Source of the DNA: CAVRRZ01 sp963723745
GTDB lineage: Bacteria; Actinomycetota; Actinomycetes; Mycobacteriales; Geodermatophilaceae
DNA: 64,000 bases
Reading direction: 5' to 3'
NCBI GenBank assembly: GCA_963723745.1
Contig: CAVRRZ010000001.1
Coordinates: 1,310,183-1,374,182, forward strand
Position numbers and translations under genes: made by a program. Below the pieces are notes generated by a model that ran no database searches, had not been told where the DNA came from, and saw nothing but the letters and a program-made list of their open reading frames with translations. The stretch's first letter is position 1. Each line of letters begins with the position of its first letter. This document shows positions 22,495 through 30,748 of the stretch, piece by piece.

Positions 22495-23280
22495 GTGGGA
22501 GGGGACGGGCCGGTCAGCTGGCAGCAGCGGTCGCGGTCCTTCGGCTCGGTCGCGGCCGACTACACCGATCTGCGGCCGGGGTACCCCGACGACGCGGTCG
22601 CCTTCGTCGTCGGCGGGACGACGGGCCACGACCCGTCCCGGAGGGTCCTCGATCTCGCGGCCGGCACCGGCCTGCTGACCGAGAAGCTCGTCCAGGGCGG
22701 CCACGAGGTGCTGGCCGTCGAGCCGTCCGAGGGCATGCTCGCCAAGCTCACCGAGCGGCTCCCCTCGGTCGCGGCGTCCGCGGGCACCGCCGAGTCGATC
22801 CCGCTCCCGGACGACGACGTCGACGTCGTCACCGCCGGCCAGGCAGCGCACTGGTTCGACCCGGCCGCAGCCGCACCCGAGCTGATCCGGGTCCTGCGCC
22901 CGCGCGGGGCGGTGTCCTTCGTCTGGAACATGCGTGACGACCGCATGGCCTGGTCCCGGGAGCTCGATGCCCTGCTGGCGCAGGAAAGCGTCGAACGGTT
23001 CACGCCCCGCGGCGTCACCGAGGCGTTCGTGCCCGCGCTCGACGCGGAGCTGGAGACCTTCGAATCGGTGATCGTCCAGCGGCTGACCCCGGAGGCGCTG
23101 GTGCAGGGCCTGGCCACCCGCAGCTACGTGGCGACGATGACCGAGCGGCGACGCGCCGACTTCCTGGACGCGGTGCGCGAGCTGCTCGCCGCGCACCCCG
23201 ACACCCGCGGTCTCGACGTGGTCGACGTCCGGCTGGTCACCTCGGTCTGGCGGCTGCTGCCCCGTAGCCTGCACCGGTGA
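22495..23280 (+). CDS. Class I SAM-dependent methyltransferase (tandem copy 1)
   Basis: A 261-residue protein from GTG 22495, one base after the topA stop. FGSVAADYTDLRPGYPDDAV is the family N-terminus. Motif I is VLDLAAGTGLLTEKL, the acidic post-I is VLAVEPSEGML, and AGQAAHWFDP precedes IRVLRPRGAVSFVWNMRD. It resembles the UbiE/BioC-like Methyltransf_11 group, with the methyl acceptor unknown. It is about 45-50% similar by eye to the next gene, sharing FGxVAAxY, AAHWFDP and AHPDTRG/SHPDTRG landmarks, so the pair is a tandem duplication. The alternative start is uncertain because no good ribosome-binding site is visible. Confidence 0.8.
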   Translation: MGGDGPVSWQQRSRSFGSVAADYTDLRPGYPDDAVAFVVGGTTGHDPSRRVLDLAAGTGLLTEKLVQGGHEVLAVEPSEGMLAKLTERLPSVAASAGTAESIPLPDDDVDVVTAGQAAHWFDPAAAAPELIRVLRPRGAVSFVWNMRDDRMAWSRELDALLAQESVERFTPRGVTEAFVPALDAELETFESVIVQRLTPEALVQGLATRSYVATMTERRRADFLDAVRELLAAHPDTRGLDVVDVRLVTSVWRLLPRSLHR

Positions 23281-24068
23281 CCTCGGAGACGACCCGGTGG
23301 GAGGCGGACCGCAACCGGCGTGGCCGCGCCTTCGGGGCGGTGGCCGCTGCGTACGCGGCCTCGCGGCCGAGCTACCCCGCCGACGCGGTGTCCTTCCTCC
23401 TCGGTGACCGCAGCGACTCGCCGCTGCGCATCCTCGACGTGGGGGCGGGCACCGGGCTCCTCACGGAGCGACTGACGGCCGCCGGTCACGACGTCGTGGC
23501 CGTCGACACGTCCGAGGACATGCTGGAGCAGCTGCGCGCGCGGCTGCCCGGCGTGCGCACCTTCGTGTCCGGGGCCGAGTCCCTGCCCCTGCCGGACGCC
23601 GACGTGGACCTCGTCGTCGCCGCCCAGGCGGCGCACTGGTTCGACCCGGGAGCCGCAGGACCCGAGTTCGCCCGCGTGCTGCGCCCCGGGGGTGCGGTCG
23701 GCTTCGTGTGGAACACCTGGGAGGCCGGCGTCCCCTGGGCACTGGAGCTCGAGGCCTTCCTCGCACCGGACACCCGGGTCCAGCACGGTGACGGGTCCGA
23801 GGGCAACCAGGCGGTGGTGACGGCGTTCGCGACCGCCATGGACGCCGACGTCGAGGCCTACACGACCCGCTGGGTGCACCGGGTGCCACCGGAAGCGGTC
23901 GTGGGACGCACCGCCAGCAGCAGCCGCGTGGCCCTGCTCGCCGACGACGAGCGCGACGAGTACCTCGGCCGCGTCCGGCACCTGCTCGAGAGTCACCCCG
24001 ACACTCGGGGGCGCGACGTGATCGACCTGGACTACGTCACCAGCGCCTGGCGGCTCACGCCGCGCTGA
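23277..24068 (+). CDS. Class I SAM-dependent methyltransferase (tandem copy 2)
   Basis: A 263-residue protein from GTG 23277, overlapping the stop of copy 1 by 4 bp (GTGA). Motif I is ILDVGAGTGLLTERL, post-I is VVAVDTSEDML, then AAQAAHWFDPGAAGPEFARVL. FVWNTWEAGVPWALELEAFL and DYVTSAWRLTPR correspond position by position to copy 1. Same family, substrate unknown. Its 3' end overlaps the 3' end of the opposing tam-like gene by 14 bp (24055-24068). Confidence 0.8.
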   Translation: MTSETTRWEADRNRRGRAFGAVAAAYAASRPSYPADAVSFLLGDRSDSPLRILDVGAGTGLLTERLTAAGHDVVAVDTSEDMLEQLRARLPGVRTFVSGAESLPLPDADVDLVVAAQAAHWFDPGAAGPEFARVLRPGGAVGFVWNTWEAGVPWALELEAFLAPDTRVQHGDGSEGNQAVVTAFATAMDADVEAYTTRWVHRVPPEAVVGRTASSSRVALLADDERDEYLGRVRHLLESHPDTRGRDVIDLDYVTSAWRLTPR

Positions 24069-24870
24069 CCGGTGCCCCGCGGTCGACCCTGCGGCCGACG
24101 GCGAAGATCCGGCGGAACGGCAGGACGGTCGTCCCGTCGGGCCGGGGCGGGTAGGCCGCCAGCAGCGCCGCCGAGTAGGCCTTGGTCAGGTCCTCGGCCT
24201 CCTCGGCGTCCAGCGCACCGAGCACCGGCCGCAGGACGGTGCCGCGCACCCAGTTCAGCACCGGGTCGGGCCCCCGGAGCACGTGCAGGTACGTCGTCTC
24301 CCAGACGTCCGCCTCCAGTCCGGCGGCGGTGAGCACGTCGAGGTAGCCCGCCGGCTCCAGCACGGCGTCCGGCTGCGGGCCCAGCGCGGACAGCCGGGCC
24401 GACCAGCGCGGTGACCGGCACAGCTCGGTGAGCAGGGCGTGCGTCGGCTCGCGGAAGTTGCCCGGGACCTGCACGGCGAGCTCCCCGCCCGGAGCGAGCA
24501 GGGCCGCCCAGCGGGCGAGCAGCCCGGCGTGCCCGGGCACCCAGTGCAGGACCGCGTTGGTCACCAGGACGTCGACCGGCTGGTCCGGGCGCCAGTCCCG
24601 GACGTCGCCCTGCTCGAACGTCAGGCGGTCCGGCTCGGCGTGGGCCGCGGCAGCCGCCAGCATCTCCGGGGACGAGTCGACGCCGCGGACACGGGCCTGC
24701 GGCCATCGACGGGCCAGGCCGGCGGTGAGGGCGCCCTCGCCGCAGCCGAGGTCCACGACCAGCCCCGGCGACGGGTGCCGCACCTGCGCCAGCAGGTCGG
24801 CGAAGGGCCGGGCCCGCTCGCCGGCGTAGTGCAGATAGGTGACCGGATCCCACGCGCCCGCGCCGCTCAT
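24055..24870 (-). CDS. tam: Trans-aconitate 2-methyltransferase
   Basis: A 271-residue protein from ATG 24870 (MSGAGAWDPVTYLHYAGERARPF). The W-D-P-x-x-Y-L-x-Y/F-x-x-x-R-x-R-P-x-x-D-L-L-A-Q/R-V start is the Tam signature. Motif I is VVDLGCGEGALTAGLARRWP; VTNAVLHWVPGH and LAVQVPGNFREPTH follow, both typical of Tam. It methylates trans-aconitate, a by-product that inhibits aconitase, in the cytoplasm. Convergent with the two methyltransferases before it. Intact. Confidence 0.85.
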   Translation of the reverse strand: MSGAGAWDPVTYLHYAGERARPFADLLAQVRHPSPGLVVDLGCGEGALTAGLARRWPQARVRGVDSSPEMLAAAAAHAEPDRLTFEQGDVRDWRPDQPVDVLVTNAVLHWVPGHAGLLARWAALLAPGGELAVQVPGNFREPTHALLTELCRSPRWSARLSALGPQPDAVLEPAGYLDVLTAAGLEADVWETTYLHVLRGPDPVLNWVRGTVLRPVLGALDAEEAEDLTKAYSAALLAAYPPRPDGTTVLPFRRIFAVGRRVDRGAPVSAA

Positions 24871-24956
24871 CCGAGCGACCCTACCGAGGGTGCGGACCGG
24901 GCTCGTGGCTCGTCGAGGGGCTCGGCAGCCGGGTTGCGTCACTGCGGGCCGGTACC

Positions 24957-27335
24957 GTGAGGCCGCCGGACACCCGGCTGCCATCCCTCCCACCCCACCT
25001 CCGGGAGCCTCCGATCAGGTCCGACCCGCCCGCACCGGCGCCGCCGCCCGACGGGACCGACGGCGTCCCGGTCGAGCCGGTCGCGCCGGTCGCCATCCCG
25101 GCGGACGGCCTGCCGCCGGCGACGACGCCGGTGCCGCCGGACGCCGGGCCTCCCGCGCCGGGTGTCGCCCCGATCCCCGACGACGAGGCCGACGACCTGG
25201 GCGCCGACGGCCCGGGCTCGGTCGGGCTGGTCGCCCGCATCCGCGCCGTCCTGCGCGTCCGCGACTTCCGCAAGTTGTGGCTGTCCATGTCGCTGTCGAG
25301 CTTCGGCGACTGGCTCGGACTGCTCGCCATCACCGCGACGGCCACGTCGCTGGTGGAGGGCTTCGCGGCGGCCAACTTCGCGCTGGGCGGCGTCCTGCTG
25401 TTCCGGCTGCTGCCCGCCATCCTCCTGGGTCCGTTGGCCGGCGCCTTCGCCGACCGGTTCGACCGGCGCAAGACGATGGTGGTCACCGACATCGCCCGCT
25501 TCGGCCTGTTCGCCTCGATCCCGATCGTCGACAACCTCGTCTGGCTGTTCATCGCCCAGTTCCTCATCGAGGCGATCAGCCTGTTCTGGATCCCGGCCAA
25601 GGACGCCGCCGTCCCGAACATGCTGCGCAAGGACCAGTTGGAGCCGGCCAACCAGCTCTCGCTGGTCACCACGTACGGGCTGACGCCGGTGCTCGCCGCG
25701 ATCGTCTTCGCCGTCCTCACCGGCGCGGGCGGGCACCTCGGTGAACTGCTGCCGGGTGCCGACGCGGTCGACCTCGCCCTGTACCTGAACGCGGTGACCT
25801 TCCTCGTCGCCGCCGTCGTGATCTGGAACCTGCCCTCGATCAGCGGCCGGCGGGCGGCCGCCCCGGTCGGCGGGCAGGAGAGCTTCTTCGGCTCGCTGAA
25901 GGCCGGCTTCTCCTTCGCCGGGCACACTCCGCTCGTCCGCGGCCTGGTCGTCGGCATCACCGGCGCCTTCGCCGCCGCGGGCGTGATCATCGCGACCGGG
26001 CAGGCCTTCGCCAACGCGCTCGGGGGTGGCGACGCGGCCTACGGGCTGTTGTTCGGGGCGGTCTTCATCGGACTGGGCCTGGGCATCGCGCTGGGCCCGA
26101 GCGTGGCCCGCGACCTGGCGCGCGAGCGGATTTTCGGCGTGGCCATCGTGGGCGCCGGCGCCATGGTCCTGGCGATGTCCTGGACGTTCACGCTGTGGAT
26201 CGCCCTGCTCCTCGTCGTCCTCATGGGCTTCTTCGCCGGCATCGCCTACCTGGCCGGCTTCACCCTGCTGGGCACGGAGATCCAGGACGAGATCCGCGGG
26301 CGGACCTTCGCCATCGTCCAGTCGCTGGTCCGGGCGGCGCTGATCCTCTCCCTGGCCGTCGTTCCCTTCGGCGTCGGCCTGATCGGCCGGCACGAGCTCG
26401 ACCTCGGCATCGTCGCCGTCCCGGTCACCGGCGAGCGGATCATGCTGTTCGTGGCCGGGTTGCTCGCCGTGGGCGTCGGGGTGCTGGCCTACCGGCAGAT
26501 GGACGACGGCCGGCCGGTGCCGCTGCTGGCCGACGTCGTCACCGCGCTGCGCCGCGACACCACGGCCCGCCGGCGGCTGGCCGGGGGAGGCGTGCTGATC
26601 GCGTTCGAGGGCGGCGAGGGAGCGGGCAAGTCCACGCAGGTGCGGCGGCTGCAGGAGTGGCTCACGGACGAGGGCCTGGTCGCACGGACGACGTTCGAGC
26701 CGGGCGCCACGCCGTCCGGGGCGGGCATCCGGCAGATCGTCCTCGACCGCTCGCACACGAGCATCTCCGCCCGGTCGGAGGCCTTGCTCTACGCCGCCGA
26801 CCGCGCCCAGCACGTGCACGACGTGCTGCGTCCTGCGCTCGATGCCGGCGAGGTGGTCATCACCGACCGGTTCGTCGACAGCTCGCTGGCCTACCAGGGC
26901 GCCGGCCGGACCATCCCGCTGGAGGACGTCCGGATGCTGTCCCGCTGGGCGACGCAGGGCCTGCAACCCGACCTCACCGTGCTCCTGGACCTGCCGCCCG
27001 AGGACGGTCTCGCCCGGGCCCGCGGCCGCGCAGCGGCCGACCGCATGGAGTCGGAGTCGCTGGACTTCCACCAGCGGGTGCGCCAGACCTTCCGCGCGCT
27101 GGCCGAGGCCGACCCCGACCGCTACGTCGTCGTCGACGCCCGTCTGACGCCCGACGAGGTCGCGGCCGTCGTCCGCCGCCGGGTCGCCGACCTGCTCTCC
27201 GGACTGCCGCTGCAGCAGCTGCCGCGCGAGGGCAGGCGACGGTCCAATGGCACCTCGGGCGACGGGAGCCCCGACGGCCAGGCGCCGCACCGCCCGCACA
27301 CGCAGACCGGCACGACCCCGCAGCTGCATCCGTGA
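24957..27335 (+). CDS. tmk: MFS transporter fused to thymidylate kinase
   Basis: A 792-residue single frame from GTG 24957. Residues 1-~95 are Pro/Ala-rich and acidic. Residues ~100-530 form an MFS_3 permease with ten to twelve hydrophobic helices and an A-D-R-F-D-R-R-K loop between helices 2 and 3. Residues ~545-750 are thymidylate kinase: P-loop F-E-G-G-E-G-A-G-K-S-T at 550-560, VITDRFVDSSLAYQGAGR (DR-F/Y motif) and ARGRAAADRMESESLDFHQRV (lid). The kinase makes dTDP from dTMP. A Pro/Gln/Thr tail ends the protein. No stop or start separates the parts. Similar fusions occur in other actinobacteria. The stop overlaps holB by 4 bp. Confidence 0.9.
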   Translation: MRPPDTRLPSLPPHLREPPIRSDPPAPAPPPDGTDGVPVEPVAPVAIPADGLPPATTPVPPDAGPPAPGVAPIPDDEADDLGADGPGSVGLVARIRAVLRVRDFRKLWLSMSLSSFGDWLGLLAITATATSLVEGFAAANFALGGVLLFRLLPAILLGPLAGAFADRFDRRKTMVVTDIARFGLFASIPIVDNLVWLFIAQFLIEAISLFWIPAKDAAVPNMLRKDQLEPANQLSLVTTYGLTPVLAAIVFAVLTGAGGHLGELLPGADAVDLALYLNAVTFLVAAVVIWNLPSISGRRAAAPVGGQESFFGSLKAGFSFAGHTPLVRGLVVGITGAFAAAGVIIATGQAFANALGGGDAAYGLLFGAVFIGLGLGIALGPSVARDLARERIFGVAIVGAGAMVLAMSWTFTLWIALLLVVLMGFFAGIAYLAGFTLLGTEIQDEIRGRTFAIVQSLVRAALILSLAVVPFGVGLIGRHELDLGIVAVPVTGERIMLFVAGLLAVGVGVLAYRQMDDGRPVPLLADVVTALRRDTTARRRLAGGGVLIAFEGGEGAGKSTQVRRLQEWLTDEGLVARTTFEPGATPSGAGIRQIVLDRSHTSISARSEALLYAADRAQHVHDVLRPALDAGEVVITDRFVDSSLAYQGAGRTIPLEDVRMLSRWATQGLQPDLTVLLDLPPEDGLARARGRAAADRMESESLDFHQRVRQTFRALAEADPDRYVVVDARLTPDEVAAVVRRRVADLLSGLPLQQLPREGRRRSNGTSGDGSPDGQAPHRPHTQTGTTPQLHP

Positions 27336-28510
27336 GCGCGCCCGCCGTGGTCGGGGACGTCTGGTCGCAGGTGGTCGGGCAGCCCACCGTCGTCGCCGAG
27401 CTCAAGGCCGCCGTGGCCGACCCGGCTGCCATGACCCACGCGTGGCTGTTCACCGGGCCACCCGGGTCCGGTCGCTCGGTGGCGGCCCGCGCCTTCGCGG
27501 CGGCGCTGCAGTGCCCGGACGGAGGGGATGGCACGTGCCACGCCTGCCGCACCGTGCTGTCGGGCACCCACGCCGACGTCAGCGTGATCGTCCCGGACGG
27601 TCTGTCCATCGGCGTGGTCGAGGCACGCGAACTGGTGCGGGTGGCCGGGCGGGCGCCCAGCCAGGGACGCTGGCAGATGATCATCGTCGAGGACGCCGAC
27701 CGGATGAGCGAGGCGGCGTCGAACGCGGTGCTCAAGATGATCGAGGAGCCGCCACCGCGGACGGTGATCATGCTCTGCGCGCCGAGCCTGCACCCCGACG
27801 ACGTCCCGGTGACCATCCGGTCCCGCTGCCGCGTCGTGCCGTTGCGGACGCCGAGCGCTGACGCGATCGCCGAGGTGCTGGTGCGTCGGGACGGTGTCGA
27901 CCCGGCCCTGGCCGCGTGGTCGGCCGGCGCGTCCGGCGGGCACGTCGGGCGGGCGCGCCGGCTCGCCCGGGACGAGGACGCCCGGCTGGCCCGCAAGGCG
28001 GTGCTCGACATCCCGCTCCGGCTGGTGTCGCTCGCGGCCTGCCTCGACGCCGCCGACGACCTGGTCGGGGCGGCTCAGGAGGAGACCGACGCGGCCACCG
28101 ACGTGCTCGACAGTGCCGAGACCGAGGCGCTGAAGACCAGCCTGGGCGTGGGCGCCCGGGGCCCCGGCGTCGCAGCGAGCCGGGGTGGCGCCGGTCAGCT
28201 CAAGGAGCTCGAGCGCCGGCAGAAGTCGCGGGCCACCCGGATCGGCCGTGACTCCCTGGACCGCGCGCTGGTCGACCTCGCCGGGCTCTACCGCGACGCG
28301 CTCGTCCTCGACTCCGCGCCGGGCGACGACCTGCCGCTCAACCACCCCGACCGCCGGGCCGACGCCACCCGGCTCGCCGGGCTGGTCGGCGCCGAGGGCG
28401 CGCTGCGCCGGATCGACGCGATCCTGGCCTGCCGCACCGCGCTGGAGCAGAACGTCAAGCCGCGGATCGCGGTCGAGGCGCTCACCGTGGCGCTGCGTCT
28501 GCCTGCCTGA
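27332..28510 (+). CDS. holB: DNA polymerase III subunit delta'
   Basis: A 392-residue AAA+ protein from GTG 27332, coupled to tmk by GTGA overlap. It starts with VWSQVVGQPTVVAELKAAV. FTGPPGSGRSVAARAFAAAL is a Walker A with Arg in place of the Lys, as expected for the non-hydrolysing delta' subunit. The zinc-binding C-P-D-G-G-D-G-T-C-H-A-C cluster, IIVEDADRMSEAASNAVLKMIEEPP (Walker B/sensor) and TIRSRCRVVPLRTPS (SRC motif) follow. It is the clamp-loader stator at the replisome. The tmk-holB order is widely conserved. Confidence 0.9.
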   Translation: MSAPAVVGDVWSQVVGQPTVVAELKAAVADPAAMTHAWLFTGPPGSGRSVAARAFAAALQCPDGGDGTCHACRTVLSGTHADVSVIVPDGLSIGVVEARELVRVAGRAPSQGRWQMIIVEDADRMSEAASNAVLKMIEEPPPRTVIMLCAPSLHPDDVPVTIRSRCRVVPLRTPSADAIAEVLVRRDGVDPALAAWSAGASGGHVGRARRLARDEDARLARKAVLDIPLRLVSLAACLDAADDLVGAAQEETDAATDVLDSAETEALKTSLGVGARGPGVAASRGGAGQLKELERRQKSRATRIGRDSLDRALVDLAGLYRDALVLDSAPGDDLPLNHPDRRADATRLAGLVGAEGALRRIDAILACRTALEQNVKPRIAVEALTVALRLPA

Positions 28511-28521
28511 GCCCTGCGCCG

Positions 28522-28539
28522 GACACCGCCGCCGGTGTC
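28522..28539 (+). terminator. Short hairpin after holB
   Basis: GACACCG (28522-28528) pairs with CGGTGTC (28533-28539) across a CCGC loop, 11 bp after the holB stop and 22 bp before the tRNA. The stem is short and has no T-run, so termination is tentative. Confidence 0.35.
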
Positions 28540-28561
28540 GTAGGCTTGCGGCCGCACGCCC

Positions 28562-28634
28562 GCCGCCTTAGCTCAGTCGGTAGAGCATCTCACTCGTAAT
28601 GAGAAGGTCGTCGGTTCGATTCCGACAGGCGGCT
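28562..28634 (+). tRNA. tRNA-Thr (anticodon CGT)
   Basis: A 73-nt cloverleaf. The acceptor stem pairs GCCGCCT (28562-28568) with AGGCGGC (28627-28633), with discriminator T. The D-arm is GCTCAGTCGGTAGAGC, and the anticodon stem-loop is TCTCA-CTCGTAA-TGAGA with CGT (reads ACG). The T-arm is GTCGG-TTCGATT-CCGAC. No CCA is encoded. All stems pair without mismatch. Confidence 0.97.
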
Positions 28635-29003
28635 CCGCTTCGACCAGGGACCTCCGCCTCCGGGCGGCGGTCCCTGAGTGCATCTGCCCTCGACGCGCTT
28701 CCGAGATGTTCCGTCGGCCGGGCACATTGTGCGCGAGGGGGCCACTTCTGGCTCGAAAACGGCCTCTTTGCGCACCATGCCTCGCCTCGAGGTCCGATGC
28801 CGTCCCCGTCTCCGCGCCTCGTGACCAGCGTGCCGAGGGTGCCGAGAGTGCCCCTCACGAGCGATATGCCGTAGCTCTCCCTCCAGCACGGCCCGGCCGG
28901 CGCCGACCTAGATCACGGACACCGGTGTGTACGGCCGCGATCGCGGCCGCGCCGGCTCCAGGTCCGCGGCCGGCAGATCACCGGCCCCGGGAAAGGCACG
29001 GGC
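28635..29003. other. Intergenic region between tRNA-Thr and the binding-protein gene
   Basis: 369 bp with no supported gene. The open frames over it run through the tRNA. GGGAAAGG near 28989 is a possible ribosome-binding site for the next gene. I see no integrase, direct repeat of the tRNA 3' end, or other attachment-site sign. Confidence 0.5.
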
Positions 29004-30626
29004 ATGACTGACATGAAGCGTTCCCTCTCCGTGAGCGGTGCCGCCATCGCCGGCATCGCGCTGCTCGCCGGCTGCGGCACCGCGCCGACCGGGGAGGCCA
29101 GCGCGCCGGAGCCGATCAGCATCGCGATCGGTGAGCCGATGGCGCCGCTCGTCCCGGGCAACACCGTGGAGGAGTACGGCACCCAGGTCCTCGAGTCGCT
29201 GTGGACCGGGCTGGTCGAGTACGACACCGACGGCGAGGTCGCCTACACCGGTGTCGCGGAGTCGATCGAGTCCGACGACAGCGTCACCTGGACCGTGCGC
29301 CTGCGCGACGGCTGGACCTTCCACGACGGGTCACCGGTGACCGCGCAGTCGTTCGTCGACGCCTGGAACTACACCGCCTACAGCCCCAACGCCCAGATGG
29401 GCTCCTACTTCTTCGCCAACGTCGCGGGCTACGGCGACCTGCAGGCCCCGGTGGACGACGCCGGCGAGCCGACCGGTGAGCCCGCCGCGACCGAGCTGAG
29501 CGGTCTCGAGGTCGTCGACGAGACGACGTTCACCGTCACCCTGAGCGCACCGTTCGCCCAGTTCCCGGTGACCCTCGGCTACAACCCGTTCTTCCCGCTG
29601 CCCGAGTCCTTCTTCGAGGACCCGGAGACCTTCGGCCGCGAGCCGATCGGCAACGGCCCGTTCCGGGCCGCCGGTGAGTTCGTCCCCGCCGAGGGCATCA
29701 CGGTGCTCGCCTACGAGGACTTCGCGGGCGAGAACGCGGCCTCGGTGGAGGGCGTGGAGTTCCGCGTCTACGCCGACACCGACACCGCGTACACCGACGC
29801 GCTGGCCGGCAACCTCGACGTCCTGCCACGCATCCCGGCCGACGCGAGCGCCACCGCCGCCGACGAGTTCGAGGGGCGGTACGTCGAGACCGAGGCCTCG
29901 GGCTTCACCTTCCTCGGCCTGCCGCTCTACGAGGAGCGCTACGCCGACCCGCGGGTGCGCCAGGCGCTGTCGATGGCGATCGACCGCGAGACCATCGGCG
30001 AGGAGATCTTCTCCGGCACCCGCCGCGCCGCCGACTCCGTCGTCCCGCCCGTCGTCGACGGGCACCGCGACGGCGCCTGCGAGTTCTGCGTCCTCGACGT
30101 CGAGCGGGCCGACGAGCTGCTCGACGAGGCAGGTTTCGACCGGTCGCAGCCGGTCGAGCTGTGGTTCAACGCCGGTGGCGGCAACGAGGCCTGGATGGAG
30201 GCCGTCGGCAACCAGCTGCGGGCCAACCTCGGCGTGGAGTTCGTCCTGCGCGGCGACCTCGCCCCGCCGGAGTACGGGCCGCTGCTGGGCAGCCAGGGCA
30301 TGACCGGGCCGTTCCGCATGGGCTGGTCCATGGACTACCCCAGCCCGCAGAACTTCCTGGAGCCGCTGTACTCGACGCAGTCCGGCACGAACTTCGCGTT
30401 CTACAGCAACCCGGACTTCGACGCGCTCGTCGCCGAGGGCAACGCGGCCGCCACCAACGACGAGGCCATCGCGCTCTACAACCGGGCCGAGGACGTCGTC
30501 CTCGAGGACATGCCGGTGATCCCGATGTTCTTCGACGTCACCCAGACGGTGCACTCGACCGAGGTCGCCGACGTCGTCGTCGACGCCTTCGGCCGGGTCG
30601 ACACCAGCGCCCTGACCGCCGGCTGA
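29004..30626 (+). CDS. Oligopeptide-type ABC transporter substrate-binding lipoprotein (SBP_bac_5)
   Basis: A 540-residue protein from ATG 29004; ATG 29013 is an alternative. The signal peptide ends in L-L-A-G-C with the lipidated Cys at residue 24. Family landmarks are YGTQVLESLWTGLVEYDTDG, VTWTVRLRDGWTFHDGSPVTAQSFVDAWNY, EPIGNGPFRAAG, DPRVRQALSMAIDRETIGEEIF and GWSMDYPSPQNFLEPLY. This matches the DppA/OppA group, anchored outside the membrane and binding peptides or similar ligands. No permease or ATPase genes are adjacent, so it must share a transporter encoded elsewhere. A hairpin follows. Intact. Confidence 0.9.
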   Translation: MTDMKRSLSVSGAAIAGIALLAGCGTAPTGEASAPEPISIAIGEPMAPLVPGNTVEEYGTQVLESLWTGLVEYDTDGEVAYTGVAESIESDDSVTWTVRLRDGWTFHDGSPVTAQSFVDAWNYTAYSPNAQMGSYFFANVAGYGDLQAPVDDAGEPTGEPAATELSGLEVVDETTFTVTLSAPFAQFPVTLGYNPFFPLPESFFEDPETFGREPIGNGPFRAAGEFVPAEGITVLAYEDFAGENAASVEGVEFRVYADTDTAYTDALAGNLDVLPRIPADASATAADEFEGRYVETEASGFTFLGLPLYEERYADPRVRQALSMAIDRETIGEEIFSGTRRAADSVVPPVVDGHRDGACEFCVLDVERADELLDEAGFDRSQPVELWFNAGGGNEAWMEAVGNQLRANLGVEFVLRGDLAPPEYGPLLGSQGMTGPFRMGWSMDYPSPQNFLEPLYSTQSGTNFAFYSNPDFDALVAEGNAAATNDEAIALYNRAEDVVLEDMPVIPMFFDVTQTVHSTEVADVVVDAFGRVDTSALTAG

Positions 30627-30646
30627 CGCCGGCGTCGAGCAACGCC

Positions 30647-30682
30647 AGAACGCCCTGTCCGCGCTTGCGGGCAGGGCGTTCT
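30647..30682 (+). terminator. Hairpin after the peptide-binding protein gene
   Basis: A 16-bp stem with a single G-T mismatch: AGAACGCCCTGTCCGC (30647-30662) pairs with 30667-30682 around a GCTT loop. It lies 20 bp after the stop. The T-run is absent, but the strong stem fits a terminator. Confidence 0.75.
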
Positions 30683-30748
30683 GCCGTCCATGGCAGGGCC
30701 CGGACGAAGGCTGGCGCGCCGGCCCCCGCGCCCAGCAGGATCAGCGGC

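Noticed and set aside
28590..28889. Minus-strand ORF whose protein would end in S-E-S-N-R-R-P-S-H-Y-E
   Set aside because: This peptide is the translation of the tRNA-Thr antisense strand, a well-known false ORF type.
28562..29003. tRNA-Thr 3' end considered as an integration (att) site
   Set aside because: No integrase, no direct repeat of the tRNA 3' end and no change in gene content follow; synteny with other actinobacteria continues.
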